Shown here: in pieces, positions 9,037-16,902 of the stretch | How positions within the stretch are numbered: the first letter of the stretch is position 1 | Layout of the letters: every line of letters begins with the position of its first letter | NCBI GenBank assembly: GCA_025363575.1 | Contig: JANYDM010000013.1 | Span: 1-27,878, forward strand | Source of the DNA: Betaproteobacteria bacterium | GTDB lineage: Bacteria > Pseudomonadota > Gammaproteobacteria > Burkholderiales > SG8-41 | Reading direction: 5' to 3' | Length of the DNA: 27,878 nucleotides | Notes under the pieces: model-generated | Database searches by the model: none | What the model was told of the DNA's origin: nothing | Seen by the model: the letters and a program-made list of their open reading frames with translations, nothing else | Made by a program: the position numbers and the translations under genes

Positions 9037-10236
9037 TTGGCGCACGCTTCGCCCAAAAGCACGCTTTCCACCTGCTGCACCGCGCACGCACTGCATGACG
9101 GACTGTCCGACGTCAGCTATGTGCTGCTGCCGATACTGGCGCAGGCGTTCGGCCTCACGCTCGTGCAGGTCGGCGTCATCCGGTCGACGTGGCGCGCGGC
9201 GACCGCGATCTTTCAGACTCCCATCGGGCTCGCCGCGGAGCGCCTGGGCGCGCGCAATCTGCTTGCGGTCGGCACCGCGGCAAGCGGCCTCGCGTTCATC
9301 GCGCTCGGTCAGTCGGCTGGCTTTGCGGCAATACTCGTTGCACTGTTCTTCGCCGGCTTCGGCTCCGCGTTCCAGCACCCGCTGTGCTCGACGCTCATTT
9401 CGCACGCCTATCCGGGCAACGGACGCCGTGCGGCGCTCGGCACCTACAATTTTTTCGGCGACGTCGGCAAATTCGCATTCGGCGGCGCCGTCAGCCTGCT
9501 GTTCGTCGCCGGCATCCCGTGGCAGGTGCCGATCACCGTATTCGGTGCGCTGGCGCTCGCGTGCGCGCTGTTGATACTGCTGGCGCTCGATGCGACTGCG
9601 GGGCGCAGCGAGCCCGTGAAAGCAGCGGCGCATGCGCCTGCGCCCCCCACAGGCTGGGGCATCCGCAATCGACCGGGCTTTATCGCGCTGTGCCTCATCG
9701 AAGTGGTCGACACCAGCGTGCGCACCGGCTTCCTCACTTTCATCGCCTTCCTGATGCTGGCAAAACATCTGCCCGCGGGATGGGCCGCGCTGTCGGTGCC
9801 GCTCATCCTGATCGGCGGCATGGCGGGCAAACTCGCGTGCGGGCATCTGGCCGAGCGCTTCGGCATCGTGCGCACGGTATTCATCACCGAACTCGCCACC
9901 GGTGTCGGCATCCTGCTCATGCTGGTGCTGCCCGACGTCGCCGCCTACCTCGTCTTGCCGCTGCTCGGCATCGCGCTGAACGGCACTTCGTCGGTGCTGT
10001 ATGCAACCATCGGGGACGTCGTCGACCCTGACCGCCTGCCGCGCGCGTTCGGCCTTTTTTACACAATCAATTCGGTGTGCGGATTGATCGTGCCGCTGGT
10101 ATTCGGATTGATCGGCGACCTGTTCAGCGTTTCCGCGTCGATTGCGATCTGCGGGGTGCTGGCATTTGCGACGCTCCCGCTGTGCTTCCTGCTTGCGCGT
10201 GCATTGCCGCGGACGCACAATCAAGCAATCGCCTGA
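9037..10236 (+). CDS. major facilitator superfamily (MFS) transporter
   Basis: A 399-residue inner-membrane carrier with about twelve hydrophobic helices. The loop between helices 2 and 3 (PIGLAAERLGARN) corresponds to MFS motif A, and the second half begins near GIRNRPGFIALCLIEVVDTS after a charged central loop. The frame is open back to 8932, but the TTG at 9037 is preferred: GGAGG lies five bases before it and the first membrane helix follows soon after. An ATG at 9032 is in a different frame. The organisation resembles small-organic-acid or drug-type MFS carriers; direction and substrate are not decidable. The CMD-like gene follows 41 bases downstream, so the two may be cotranscribed. Confidence 0.88.
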   Translation: MAHASPKSTLSTCCTAHALHDGLSDVSYVLLPILAQAFGLTLVQVGVIRSTWRAATAIFQTPIGLAAERLGARNLLAVGTAASGLAFIALGQSAGFAAILVALFFAGFGSAFQHPLCSTLISHAYPGNGRRAALGTYNFFGDVGKFAFGGAVSLLFVAGIPWQVPITVFGALALACALLILLALDATAGRSEPVKAAAHAPAPPTGWGIRNRPGFIALCLIEVVDTSVRTGFLTFIAFLMLAKHLPAGWAALSVPLILIGGMAGKLACGHLAERFGIVRTVFITELATGVGILLMLVLPDVAAYLVLPLLGIALNGTSSVLYATIGDVVDPDRLPRAFGLFYTINSVCGLIVPLVFGLIGDLFSVSASIAICGVLAFATLPLCFLLARALPRTHNQAIA

Positions 10237-10277
10237 ACTTTCAAATCGCTTCAACGCCAACCTCGAGGACACACGTC

Positions 10278-10931
10278 ATGGCCAAACAACGCATCAGCTA
10301 CGTACCGCTGGAGAAAATGGACGCTGCCCAACGCGCCGAGATGGAACGCTGCGCCCGTGAAGGCACGCCGCGCCCCGAAAGCACCGCGGTGCGGGCGCAC
10401 GTGCCGGCGTGCTTCTGGTTTTTCGCGAATTCGTGGAACGACGTATTCAGAAACGGTATCCTCGATCATCCCTTGAAGGAGTTGTGCCGCGTCTACGTGT
10501 CGCGCTCGGTAATCTGCGAGTTCTGCGGCAACCAGCGCTCGATCAGAGGCGCCAGCGAGGGGCTCAATGAAACGCATTACGACGATCTCATCAACTTCGA
10601 GAAGTCGGTCAAGTACGACGAGCGCCAGAAAGCCGCCCTCGCCTATGCTGAAGCGATCACGTGGCGGCTCGACACCGACGATGCCTTTTGGGAGCGCATG
10701 TACAAGCACTTCAACGAACCCGAACTGGTCGAGCTCGGCTGCGCGATCGGACTGACGCTCGGGCAGCAAAGCTGGCTGCGCCTCCTGAACATCGAGCACC
10801 ATCAGGTGATGCCGGGCACCGCCGCGTCGATGGCGCCGGGATTCGAAACGCCGGAGGCCCTCGCCAAATCCAAAGCGTCACCCGATTACTGGGCGAACAA
10901 GAAACCCGCGGCAAAGACAACCACCGCCTAG
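10278..10931 (+). CDS. carboxymuconolactone decarboxylase (CMD)/AhpD-like protein
   Basis: A 217-residue helical protein of the CMD/AhpD-like superfamily, whose members include gamma-carboxymuconolactone decarboxylase and the peroxidase AhpD. The redox pair C80-EF-C83 (SVICEFCGNQRS) is intact. The histidine usually found four residues after the second cysteine in AhpD-type proteins is an arginine here (R87). Preceding residues HVPACFWFFANSWNDVFRNG and following residues KAALAYAEAITW fit the superfamily. The ATG at 10278 has GAGGAC seven bases upstream; the frame is open upstream only as overlap with the MFS gene. It lies 33 bases before an alpha/beta hydrolase gene, an arrangement recalling decarboxylase/hydrolase pairs of the beta-ketoadipate route, although neither partner looks canonical. 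Confidence 0.85.
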   Translation: MAKQRISYVPLEKMDAAQRAEMERCAREGTPRPESTAVRAHVPACFWFFANSWNDVFRNGILDHPLKELCRVYVSRSVICEFCGNQRSIRGASEGLNETHYDDLINFEKSVKYDERQKAALAYAEAITWRLDTDDAFWERMYKHFNEPELVELGCAIGLTLGQQSWLRLLNIEHHQVMPGTAASMAPGFETPEALAKSKASPDYWANKKPAAKTTTA

Positions 10932-10964
10932 CCGGTTCACAGCGTTCGACATGAGTCCCCGGCG

Positions 10965-11732
10965 ATGGGCGCGATAACCGACACCCTGATCGACCTGCCC
11001 GCGGGCAGGATCTTCTATCGCGATTCCGGCGGCGCCGGGAACCCGCTCGTTTGCCTGCACGCAGCATCCGGCAACAGCATGCTGTGGGAATATCAAATCC
11101 CCGCCTTCACTGCCGCGGGATTTCGCTTCATTGCGCTGGACCACAAAGCCACCGCGCGCGGCAGTAACTCGTCCGCGCTGCTCGAAGGGTTGCTGGCCAA
11201 ATTGCAGATCGAACGATGCCATCTGCTCGGCACCGCCGCGGGTGGCGGCGCCGCGCTGCAATTTGCGCTGACGCATCCGCAGAAGCTGCGCAGTCTTATC
11301 GTCGCTAACAGCATAGGCTTCGTGCTCGACCAGGAATACCTGGATATGAGCAAACGCATTCGCCCGCCCCAGTTCTTCAATGAGCTGCCCCTGGAATTTC
11401 GCGAGCTGGGTCCCTCGTATCGCGCAGCCAACACGGCCGGCGCCGCGCGCTGGCTTGCGTTATCGGAACAGAAACAGGCGAGCGCCGGCGCCGTGGTCAA
11501 GGACGGCGGCAACGTCGAAGTCACGTGGGCGAAACTGAAAACCCTGAAAGTGCCCACGCTGCTGGTGACCGGCGATGCCGACCTCTACACGCCGCCCGCG
11601 GTATTGCGCATGTTCGCGCAGCGCATGCCGCACGCCGGGACTACCGTCATCGCCGACAGCGGGCACTCGTCATATTGGGAAAACCCTCTCGCGTTCAATG
11701 AGGCCGCGCTTGCGTTCCTGCGCAAGCACTGA
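10965..11732 (+). CDS. alpha/beta-hydrolase fold protein lacking the nucleophile serine
   Basis: A 255-residue cytoplasmic protein with the alpha/beta-hydrolase fold. The strand-turn preceding the nucleophile reads HLLGTAAGGGAAL (86-98). The usual G-x-S-x-G is therefore G-T-A-A-G (89-93) with alanine at 91. The acid (D206 in VTGDADLYTPP) and the histidine (H234 in DSGHSSYW) are in their normal places, as is a helical cap around 120-190. Without the serine, ordinary ester or C-C hydrolysis through an acyl-enzyme is not expected. It may be a non-hydrolytic enzyme, use another residue, or bind ligands. Length (about 255) is normal and nothing suggests truncation. It follows the CMD-like gene and precedes the cytochrome-propeller gene. 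Confidence 0.85.
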   Translation: MGAITDTLIDLPAGRIFYRDSGGAGNPLVCLHAASGNSMLWEYQIPAFTAAGFRFIALDHKATARGSNSSALLEGLLAKLQIERCHLLGTAAGGGAALQFALTHPQKLRSLIVANSIGFVLDQEYLDMSKRIRPPQFFNELPLEFRELGPSYRAANTAGAARWLALSEQKQASAGAVVKDGGNVEVTWAKLKTLKVPTLLVTGDADLYTPPAVLRMFAQRMPHAGTTVIADSGHSSYWENPLAFNEAALAFLRKH

Positions 11733-11828
11733 CAGCTCATTTTTCAAGAAAAGCGCGGCGCGCATGCCGTTTATTTTGTCGCGCGGGCATGGGATACTGA
11801 CAACACTCAACCGACCCGAGGTAGCGTT

Positions 11829-13094
11829 ATGACATCGGCCGTCCGCGCATTCATGCTCGCCACCGCTCTGCTCGTTCCACTCACCGTGCTCGCGCAAACG
11901 CCGGACGCCAAGGGCCCGCCGCTGCCCAACGGCAAAGGCAAGCAACTGGCTGAGGCCATTTGCACGGCGTGCCACGCAAGCAGCCTCATCCTCAACAGTT
12001 CGGGTTATACGCGCGAGCACTGGAAAGAGCTCACCGGCTATATGATCGACCTCTCGAATAACAAAGCGGCGCAGGACGAGATCCTCGATTACCTTGCTGC
12101 GACCTTCCCGCCGAACACGAAGCGCGCGCCGAAACTCGTGCCGGGCAAGCTCGAGGTCACGTTCAAGGAATGGGTCATGCCGCGGCTTGGCCAGCGCACG
12201 CGCGATCCGATCCAGGCGGCCGACGGCACGATCTGGTACGCGGGCCAGTTCGGCAACCTGATCGGGCACCTCGATCCTAAAACGGGCGCCATCAAAGAGT
12301 ACGAACTGCCCGCCAACTCGATGCCGCACACCGTGAATCTCGATCCAAAAGGCCGGCCATGGTTCTCCGGCAACAAGAACGGCTCGATCGGCTGGATCGA
12401 TGCCGCGACCGGCAAGGCGACCGTCTACAAGATGCCCGACCCCGCGGCGGTCGACGTGCACACGATCACGTTCGACAAAAAGGGGTTCGTGTACTTCACT
12501 TTCCAGTGGGCCAATATGATCGGCCGCCTCGATCCGGACAGTGGCGATATCAAGCTCGTCAAAGTCGCGGCGGAGCGTTCGCAACCGTACGACATCAAGT
12601 TCGATAACGAGGGCACGCTGTGGGTTTCGTGCAACGCGCGTCCGTGCCTGCTCAAGGTCAATCCCGACACACTCGACATCACCGAGGTCAAGCTGCCCGC
12701 GGGTGCCACGACGGTTCGCCGCTTCGACGTCGCGCCTGACGGCATCATCTGGTACGTAAACTCCGGCGGCGGCCGCCTCGGCCGCTTCAACCCGAAAACA
12801 GGCGACATCACCGAATACGAATCTCCGTCGGGCCCGCGCTCGCATCCTTACGGCATCGTCGTCATGGACGGCGGCGTTTGGTACAACGAATCGGGTATGC
12901 GGCCCGATCCGCTCGTGCGTTTCGACATCGCGACGGAAAAATTCCAAAGCTGGGCGATCAAATCCGGCAATGTCTACGCCGGCATCCTGCGCAACGCGCG
13001 CAAGACCCGCGAAGGCACGCTGCTCATCCACCAGACGGCTACCAACCGCATCATCGAGGTGGTTCCGCAGAAGGCACGCGTGGCGCAGCGCTAG
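11829..13094 (+). CDS. periplasmic cytochrome c fused to a Vgb/streptogramin-lyase-like beta-propeller
   Basis: A 421-residue exported protein. Residues 1-22 are a Sec signal peptide (MTSAVRAFMLATALLVPLTV then LA). Residues about 30-95 form a small c-type cytochrome domain with heme motif C45-TA-C48-H49 and a candidate distal methionine in LTGYMIDLS. Residues about 110-415 carry repeated blades of the type W-x-x-x-x-N-x-IG-x-L/I-D-P-x-T-G-x-I, for example FGNLIGHLDPKTGAIKEYEL, NGSIGWIDAATGKATVYKMP and GGRLGRFNPKTGDITEYESP. These match virginiamycin B lyase-like propellers. The heme domain argues for a redox or electron-transfer role rather than antibiotic inactivation. GAGG lies seven bases before the ATG. 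Confidence 0.88.
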   Translation: MTSAVRAFMLATALLVPLTVLAQTPDAKGPPLPNGKGKQLAEAICTACHASSLILNSSGYTREHWKELTGYMIDLSNNKAAQDEILDYLAATFPPNTKRAPKLVPGKLEVTFKEWVMPRLGQRTRDPIQAADGTIWYAGQFGNLIGHLDPKTGAIKEYELPANSMPHTVNLDPKGRPWFSGNKNGSIGWIDAATGKATVYKMPDPAAVDVHTITFDKKGFVYFTFQWANMIGRLDPDSGDIKLVKVAAERSQPYDIKFDNEGTLWVSCNARPCLLKVNPDTLDITEVKLPAGATTVRRFDVAPDGIIWYVNSGGGRLGRFNPKTGDITEYESPSGPRSHPYGIVVMDGGVWYNESGMRPDPLVRFDIATEKFQSWAIKSGNVYAGILRNARKTREGTLLIHQTATNRIIEVVPQKARVAQR

Positions 13095-13114
13095 GCGCGC
13101 TGCCGGGGTCGTAT

Positions 13115-14311
13115 TTAAGCCGCCTTGAGCTTGCCGCCGCGCGCGGCGATCAATCCCGGCACGCGCGACGCGCGCACGTAAACGAAGCCATCGAACATGC
13201 GGCGCTGGGTGCGGAAGAACGCGCCCTGCTCTGCGTGCCACGCGCCGTTCACTTTCGCAACCGACGCGCCGACGACGAGAATGCCCGATGGCATCGCGAT
13301 GCGAATCGGCGCTTCTGCGTCAGGCGTGGTGCGCGTCACGGCATGCACGAGGCTGCCTTCGATGCGCGCGGCAACCGCCATGCACAGCGAGACTGTGAGC
13401 GGCAGCGCGCGATGCGGCTGCCCGTTGGACAGCATGCGGCCCGTGAGGTCGACGCTGTCGCCCTTCATCGTTTCACCGGATAACGACGGCGCGTCCTGCG
13501 GCCCCGACACGAACCCGACGAAAGGAACGACGCGCTTTTTTTCTGCGTCCGCTGCGTCTCTACCGATGCCCATTGCGATGGAAGCTGCAATCCGTATCTT
13601 GCCGAGTTTGGCAAGCAGTTCGGCCGACGCGTCGAGCGCCTCGGGCATTTCAATACCGGTGAGGCCCAGATCGGCGGCATTCAGAAAGCAGCACGCGTTG
13701 GCCGCATCGATCAGCGAAGCGCGTATTTTGCCGACGCCAGGCACATCGAGCGTATCGACGACGTTGCCCGTCGGCAGCAATTTACCGGTGGTGGCGCCGC
13801 CGGGATCGCGAAACTCGAGCTTGACCGGCGAGCCCGTGCCCGACACACCGGGGATCGCGAGATCGCCGTCAACCGCCGACAAGCCATCGTCGAGCGCAAA
13901 ACGCGCATGGATGATTTTTTTGGTGTTCGTATTGTGTACGCGGACTAAAGCTTCCTTGCCGCTTGCCTTGAGCACGCCTTCATCGACCGCGAACGGCCCC
14001 ATCGCGGACGACATGTTGCCGCAGTTTCCGCTGTAGTCGACCTTCGCTTCCTTCACCTGCACCTGCGCAAACGTGTAGTCGATGTCGGCGTCGGGACGCG
14101 TCGGCACGCCAACGATGCAGACTTTCGACAGCGATGAAATACCGCCGCCCATGCCGTCGAGCTGACGGCCGTAAGGATCGGGACTGCCGATGGCCGCGAG
14201 AAAAATTTCGTCCCATTCCGCGCGGTCGCGCGGCAGATCTCGCTCATGCAGCACGATCGCGTTGCTGGTGCCGCCGCGCATGAACACCGCCGGAATTTTA
14301 AGCTGCTTCAT
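13115..14311 (-). CDS. prpF: PrpF-family isomerase (2-methylaconitate cis-trans isomerase-like)
   Basis: A 398-residue cytoplasmic enzyme of the PrpF family, which shares the diaminopimelate-epimerase fold. Members isomerise 2-methylaconitate, aconitate-like or 4-oxalomesaconate tautomers. N-terminal VFMRGGTSNAIVLHERDLP, then LDGMGGGISSLSKVCIV and DYSGNCGNMSSAMGPFA are family signatures. K63 and C97 are spaced exactly as the catalytic Lys and Cys known from characterised PrpF (34 residues apart). GAGG precedes the ATG by seven bases. No prpB, prpC or acnD genes of the methylcitrate cycle are nearby, so a role in another tricarboxylate or aromatic-ring-cleavage pathway is equally possible. It is convergent with the cytochrome-propeller gene. 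Confidence 0.9.
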   Translation of the reverse strand: MKQLKIPAVFMRGGTSNAIVLHERDLPRDRAEWDEIFLAAIGSPDPYGRQLDGMGGGISSLSKVCIVGVPTRPDADIDYTFAQVQVKEAKVDYSGNCGNMSSAMGPFAVDEGVLKASGKEALVRVHNTNTKKIIHARFALDDGLSAVDGDLAIPGVSGTGSPVKLEFRDPGGATTGKLLPTGNVVDTLDVPGVGKIRASLIDAANACCFLNAADLGLTGIEMPEALDASAELLAKLGKIRIAASIAMGIGRDAADAEKKRVVPFVGFVSGPQDAPSLSGETMKGDSVDLTGRMLSNGQPHRALPLTVSLCMAVAARIEGSLVHAVTRTTPDAEAPIRIAMPSGILVVGASVAKVNGAWHAEQGAFFRTQRRMFDGFVYVRASRVPGLIAARGGKLKAA

Positions 14312-14463
14312 CGTAGAGCCTCACAAGAAAGGTTCGCTGCCAATAACTGATTGCCGTCGTCGCGCGGGCAATATCTAACTGGATTTTATACCGGGGTGGC
14401 ATTGCGACAAAGCGCAAAAAACCCCGCGGGTTTAGAATCGGCCATTCGATAAAAAGGAATCCC
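14312..14463. promoter_or_regulatory. divergent intergenic region between prpF and the thioredoxin gene
   Basis: The 152-base gap should hold promoters for both genes. On the plus strand, TAGAAT at 14433-14438 is a plausible -10 for the thioredoxin gene, 25 bases before its ATG, without a good -35. It is abutted by a near-perfect palindrome, AAACCC-CGC-GGGTTT, at 14419-14433. Read on the minus strand the palindrome is followed by a run of T, so it could act as a short terminator or an operator. For prpF, TATAAA on the minus strand (14385-14390) is a candidate -10. None of these is strong alone. Confidence 0.35.
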
Positions 14464-14982
14464 ATGCGGTTGCTACCCATATACATTGTCGTCTGCCTTG
14501 CAGGTTGCCTCGCGTATGCAAATCCAGCCGGCGCCATTGAGGAAGGCAAAGCAGCGCCCCCGGCCGAGATCAAGCTGTTCGATGGCTCGCGCTTCAATCT
14601 GGCGGAACAGGCGGGCAAAGTTGTCATTATCAATATCTGGGCGACATGGTGCGCCCCGTGCCGCGCGGAAATGCCGGCGTTAGACGCCTATTATCAACAG
14701 CATCGCGCTGAAGGCCTGCAAATGATCGCCATCAGCATGGACGATCCGAAGGACGAGGCAAAGGCACGCGAAGTCGTGCGCGCCTTTGCGTTTTCGGCCG
14801 GAATGATCCGCGATGCGAATATCAAGGGCTACGGCAGAATCTGGCGCGTCCCGCTCACGTTCGTCATCGACAGGCGCGGCATCTTGCGCAAGGACGGCTG
14901 GTACGGCGATCCCGGCATCGATCTGCCGCTGCTCGAGAAAATCGTGACGCCGCTTTTGAACGCTCCATCCGCCTCAAAATAA
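14464..14982 (+). CDS. TlpA/ResA-like thioredoxin-fold protein, probable lipoprotein
   Basis: A 172-residue envelope thiol-disulfide protein. The redox motif W62-C63-AP-C66 and cis-proline P130 (RVPLTFVID) define a TlpA/ResA-like thioredoxin fold, residues about 30-165. The N-terminus contains LAGC at residues 12-15, a good lipobox after a short hydrophobic stretch, so it may be a lipoprotein anchored at C15. Alternatively it is cut after NPAGA. AAAAGGAA lies just before the ATG. Proteins of this kind reduce disulfides in apocytochrome c or in the CuA site of cytochrome oxidase. Its 3' end overlaps by nine bases the end of the convergent outer-membrane gene, and a copper chaperone gene lies just beyond, which supports a metal/thiol role. 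Confidence 0.9.
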   Translation: MRLLPIYIVVCLAGCLAYANPAGAIEEGKAAPPAEIKLFDGSRFNLAEQAGKVVIINIWATWCAPCRAEMPALDAYYQQHRAEGLQMIAISMDDPKDEAKAREVVRAFAFSAGMIRDANIKGYGRIWRVPLTFVIDRRGILRKDGWYGDPGIDLPLLEKIVTPLLNAPSASK

Positions 14983-15945
14983 AAAGCGCACGCCCGCCGA
15001 CACCGTGTAACGCGGTTCGATTTGCAAACCGTTCACTTTCTGGTAGATCGGCACCTGCAGGAATGAAAAGACCTGCACCGCGTGCGTGACGTTGACCGTT
15101 ATGCCGGGGCTTAGATAAACAAGAGTCGCACCGCTGTTCGGAATATCCGCGTTCGCGCCGGACTCGCGTTTTTCAGAGCGGGTGTTGATCTGCAACTGCG
15201 GCACGAAGCGCTCGAACGCCATGTAGCGCACGCCAAAGTTCACGTTTAATCCAGTCCCCGGACGAAAGCTTTCAACCGAATTCATCGGCTGTTGCAGCAA
15301 CGCCTGACCGAAATAGTCCCACTCGCGGCTGAGCGAACCGAATTTGAACACACCGAGGAGCAAATCGGTGGTGCCCGTACCCGGCTGCACCCCTCTATCG
15401 AGCGCATTTCCCGCCTGCGGACCGGCAATAAACTGATTGTGATAACTGCCGGTGGCCAGCTTCACGCCCATCTGCAAGCCCCAGCTGTGATCGTCGGCAA
15501 ATCCGAGGTAACGGCCGAGGATGCGCACGTCTCCTATGCTTTCGGTATTCGACGTCGAAACACCCGTATCGCCCGCCGCTATGGTCGTGTGGTTACGATC
15601 GAAATACGGCACCTGCGCGCTCACACCCCAGCTCGCGTTGGGACTGTAGTCGATAAAAGCGTTGTGGGTGCGAGTCACCGTGTTCTGCTGTATCTCCTGC
15701 GCGGCGGGAAGTGCGATGCTGCCGCGATCGACGGTGCCGGTTCCGGTACGCAACTGGGTCTGGTTGATGTAGTCGTAGCGATAGTCGATCCGCCAGCCCG
15801 AACCGGAGCCGAGGCCTTGCGTTGCCCAGTCAGTGCTGATGCTGCAACCGCAACTTGAACATGCCATCGCAAAAGTCGGAAGCATGCAGCCAGTCGCGGC
15901 CAGCAAACGTAAAGCCGGCCGGGCGAGCCATTTATTTCGTCCCAT
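14974..15945 (-). CDS. outer-membrane beta-barrel protein with N-terminal CSSCGC motif
   Basis: A 323-residue exported protein predicted to be an outer-membrane barrel. It has a signal peptide ending TFAMA, many alternating amphipathic strands (GWRIDYRYDYINQTQL, ESIGDVRILGRYLGF, LQMGVKLATGSYHNQ) and a terminal aromatic residue (GVRFLF). Directly after the predicted cleavage site is C29-SS-C32-G-C34, an unusual Cys cluster that could bind metal or form disulfides. The ATG at 15945 is preferred because GGGAGGT lies five bases upstream. The gene starts 14 bases inside the end of the copper chaperone gene, so the two are translationally coupled. I do not know a characterised function; transport or sensing of copper is an inference from context. 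Confidence 0.82.
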   Translation of the reverse strand: MGRNKWLARPALRLLAATGCMLPTFAMACSSCGCSISTDWATQGLGSGSGWRIDYRYDYINQTQLRTGTGTVDRGSIALPAAQEIQQNTVTRTHNAFIDYSPNASWGVSAQVPYFDRNHTTIAAGDTGVSTSNTESIGDVRILGRYLGFADDHSWGLQMGVKLATGSYHNQFIAGPQAGNALDRGVQPGTGTTDLLLGVFKFGSLSREWDYFGQALLQQPMNSVESFRPGTGLNVNFGVRYMAFERFVPQLQINTRSEKRESGANADIPNSGATLVYLSPGITVNVTHAVQVFSFLQVPIYQKVNGLQIEPRYTVSAGVRFLF

Positions 15946-16390
15946 GTTGACCTCCCGGCGCGACCAGTTCGCCGACCTGCGCCTTGATGTCGATGTTTTG
16001 CCGCCGTCCATTCAAGTCCTCGACGGTGAGCTTGATTGCCACCTGGTCGCCTTTCATCAGCGGTTTCGCGACATCCACGAGCATTAGATGGTAACCGCCG
16101 GGTTTTAATTCCACCGGCGTGCCGGCCGGCAACTCGAGGCGCGCCAGCGGGCGCATTTTCATGACGTTATTTTCCAGCGACATCAGATGCAACTCGACTG
16201 CCTTCGCTGCCGGCGAGCTGCCACCCACGAGGTAGGTAGTCGAGCCGCTGGTGATCTTCAAATAGGCGCCGGCAACAGTCTGGCCGGGCACGGTCGCACG
16301 CGCCCACGCGTCACTGACGGTAATTTCGGCGCGGCAACTCGCCGCGCAATACAAGGCAGCGCTCACGAGCGCCAGGATGAACGACTTCAT
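15932..16390 (-). CDS. periplasmic copper chaperone, PCu(A)C family
   Basis: A 152-residue periplasmic copper(I) chaperone. After a signal peptide (MKSFILALVSAALYCAASCRA), the mature domain ITVSDAWARATVPGQTVAGA is typical of the family. The copper site is complete: H68, then ten residues, M79, then 21 residues, H101-L-M103, exactly the H-x10-M-x21-H-x-M motif. Family members deliver copper to the CuA or CuB centre of cytochrome oxidase or hold copper in the periplasm. The ATG at 16390 has GAGAGGAA upstream and begins the signal peptide. Upstream is the DUF2946 gene; downstream the Cys-rich barrel overlaps its end. Confidence 0.95.
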   Translation of the reverse strand: MKSFILALVSAALYCAASCRAEITVSDAWARATVPGQTVAGAYLKITSGSTTYLVGGSSPAAKAVELHLMSLENNVMKMRPLARLELPAGTPVELKPGGYHLMLVDVAKPLMKGDQVAIKLTVEDLNGRRQNIDIKAQVGELVAPGGQHGTK

Positions 16391-16470
16391 TGATGTTCCT
16401 CTCTGCAATACCGCACGCTACGGCGCAGCGTGCGCAACAAGCCGCGATCAGCCGCGGCAGCGGTTGTGCT

Positions 16471-16857
16471 TCAGAGCAGGAAGAACGCGGGCGGCGCCCG
16501 CGATTCGGCGAGCAGGTAAATACGTTCGATGGTGCGGAGCGCAGCCTGGCCGTACAGCACACGCTCGGTAGTAACTGCCGGGGGAACGACCCCGGGTGAC
16601 GCATCATGCAGCGATGCATTGCATGCCCCGCTCGCGCAAAAAACACAATGCGCATTCGGATGCTTTTCAACCGGCAGTTGCGCCGGCAGCTTGCCGACCG
16701 CGCTGCCCGGCGCCTTGTTTTTGACAGTGCAAATCTGGTCCGCGAAAAAGTCCGCGCGCGGCGCGGCATTCGCCAACAGCGGCCATAGCGCATTGAGCGT
16801 AATGCCGAGCAGAGCGAGCGCTGCGGCAACGCGGGCGGATTGAAATAATTTATGCAT
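16471..16857 (-). CDS. DUF2946-family exported protein
   Basis: A 128-residue exported or membrane-anchored protein. Residues about 8-33 are hydrophobic and end in NAAPRA, a signal peptide or anchor. The central H70-C71-VF-C74 motif and the C-terminal RAPP tail followed by hydrophobic residues are features of the DUF2946 family, usually found beside copper or other metal-uptake genes. Its biochemical role is unknown. The C-x2-C motif suggests metal or thiol chemistry. The start is uncertain: the ATG at 16857 begins at the usual place for the signal peptide but lacks a good Shine-Dalgarno, and another in-frame ATG lies at 16875. It precedes the copper chaperone by 80 bases on the same strand. 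Confidence 0.78.
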   Translation of the reverse strand: MHKLFQSARVAAALALLGITLNALWPLLANAAPRADFFADQICTVKNKAPGSAVGKLPAQLPVEKHPNAHCVFCASGACNASLHDASPGVVPPAVTTERVLYGQAALRTIERIYLLAESRAPPAFFLL

Positions 16858-16902
16858 AAAAATCGGGCATTGCATGACGTCGCGACCGGTCCATCGCCGT
16901 GA

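Noticed and set aside
8710..10272. 520-codon open frame on the minus strand
   Set aside because: It runs antisense across the MFS gene, is dominated by Arg, Gln, Glu and His as expected of an off-frame reading of GC-rich DNA, has no ribosome binding site and no recognisable domain.
11829..13094. Antibiotic-resistance gene (virginiamycin B lyase)
   Set aside because: The propeller resembles Vgb, but the signal peptide and heme domain point to a different, redox-linked role.
11670..13241. 523-codon open frame on the minus strand
   Set aside because: Antisense to the cytochrome-propeller gene, whose heme motif and blade repeats are clear; composition is Arg/Asp/Val-rich shadow type.
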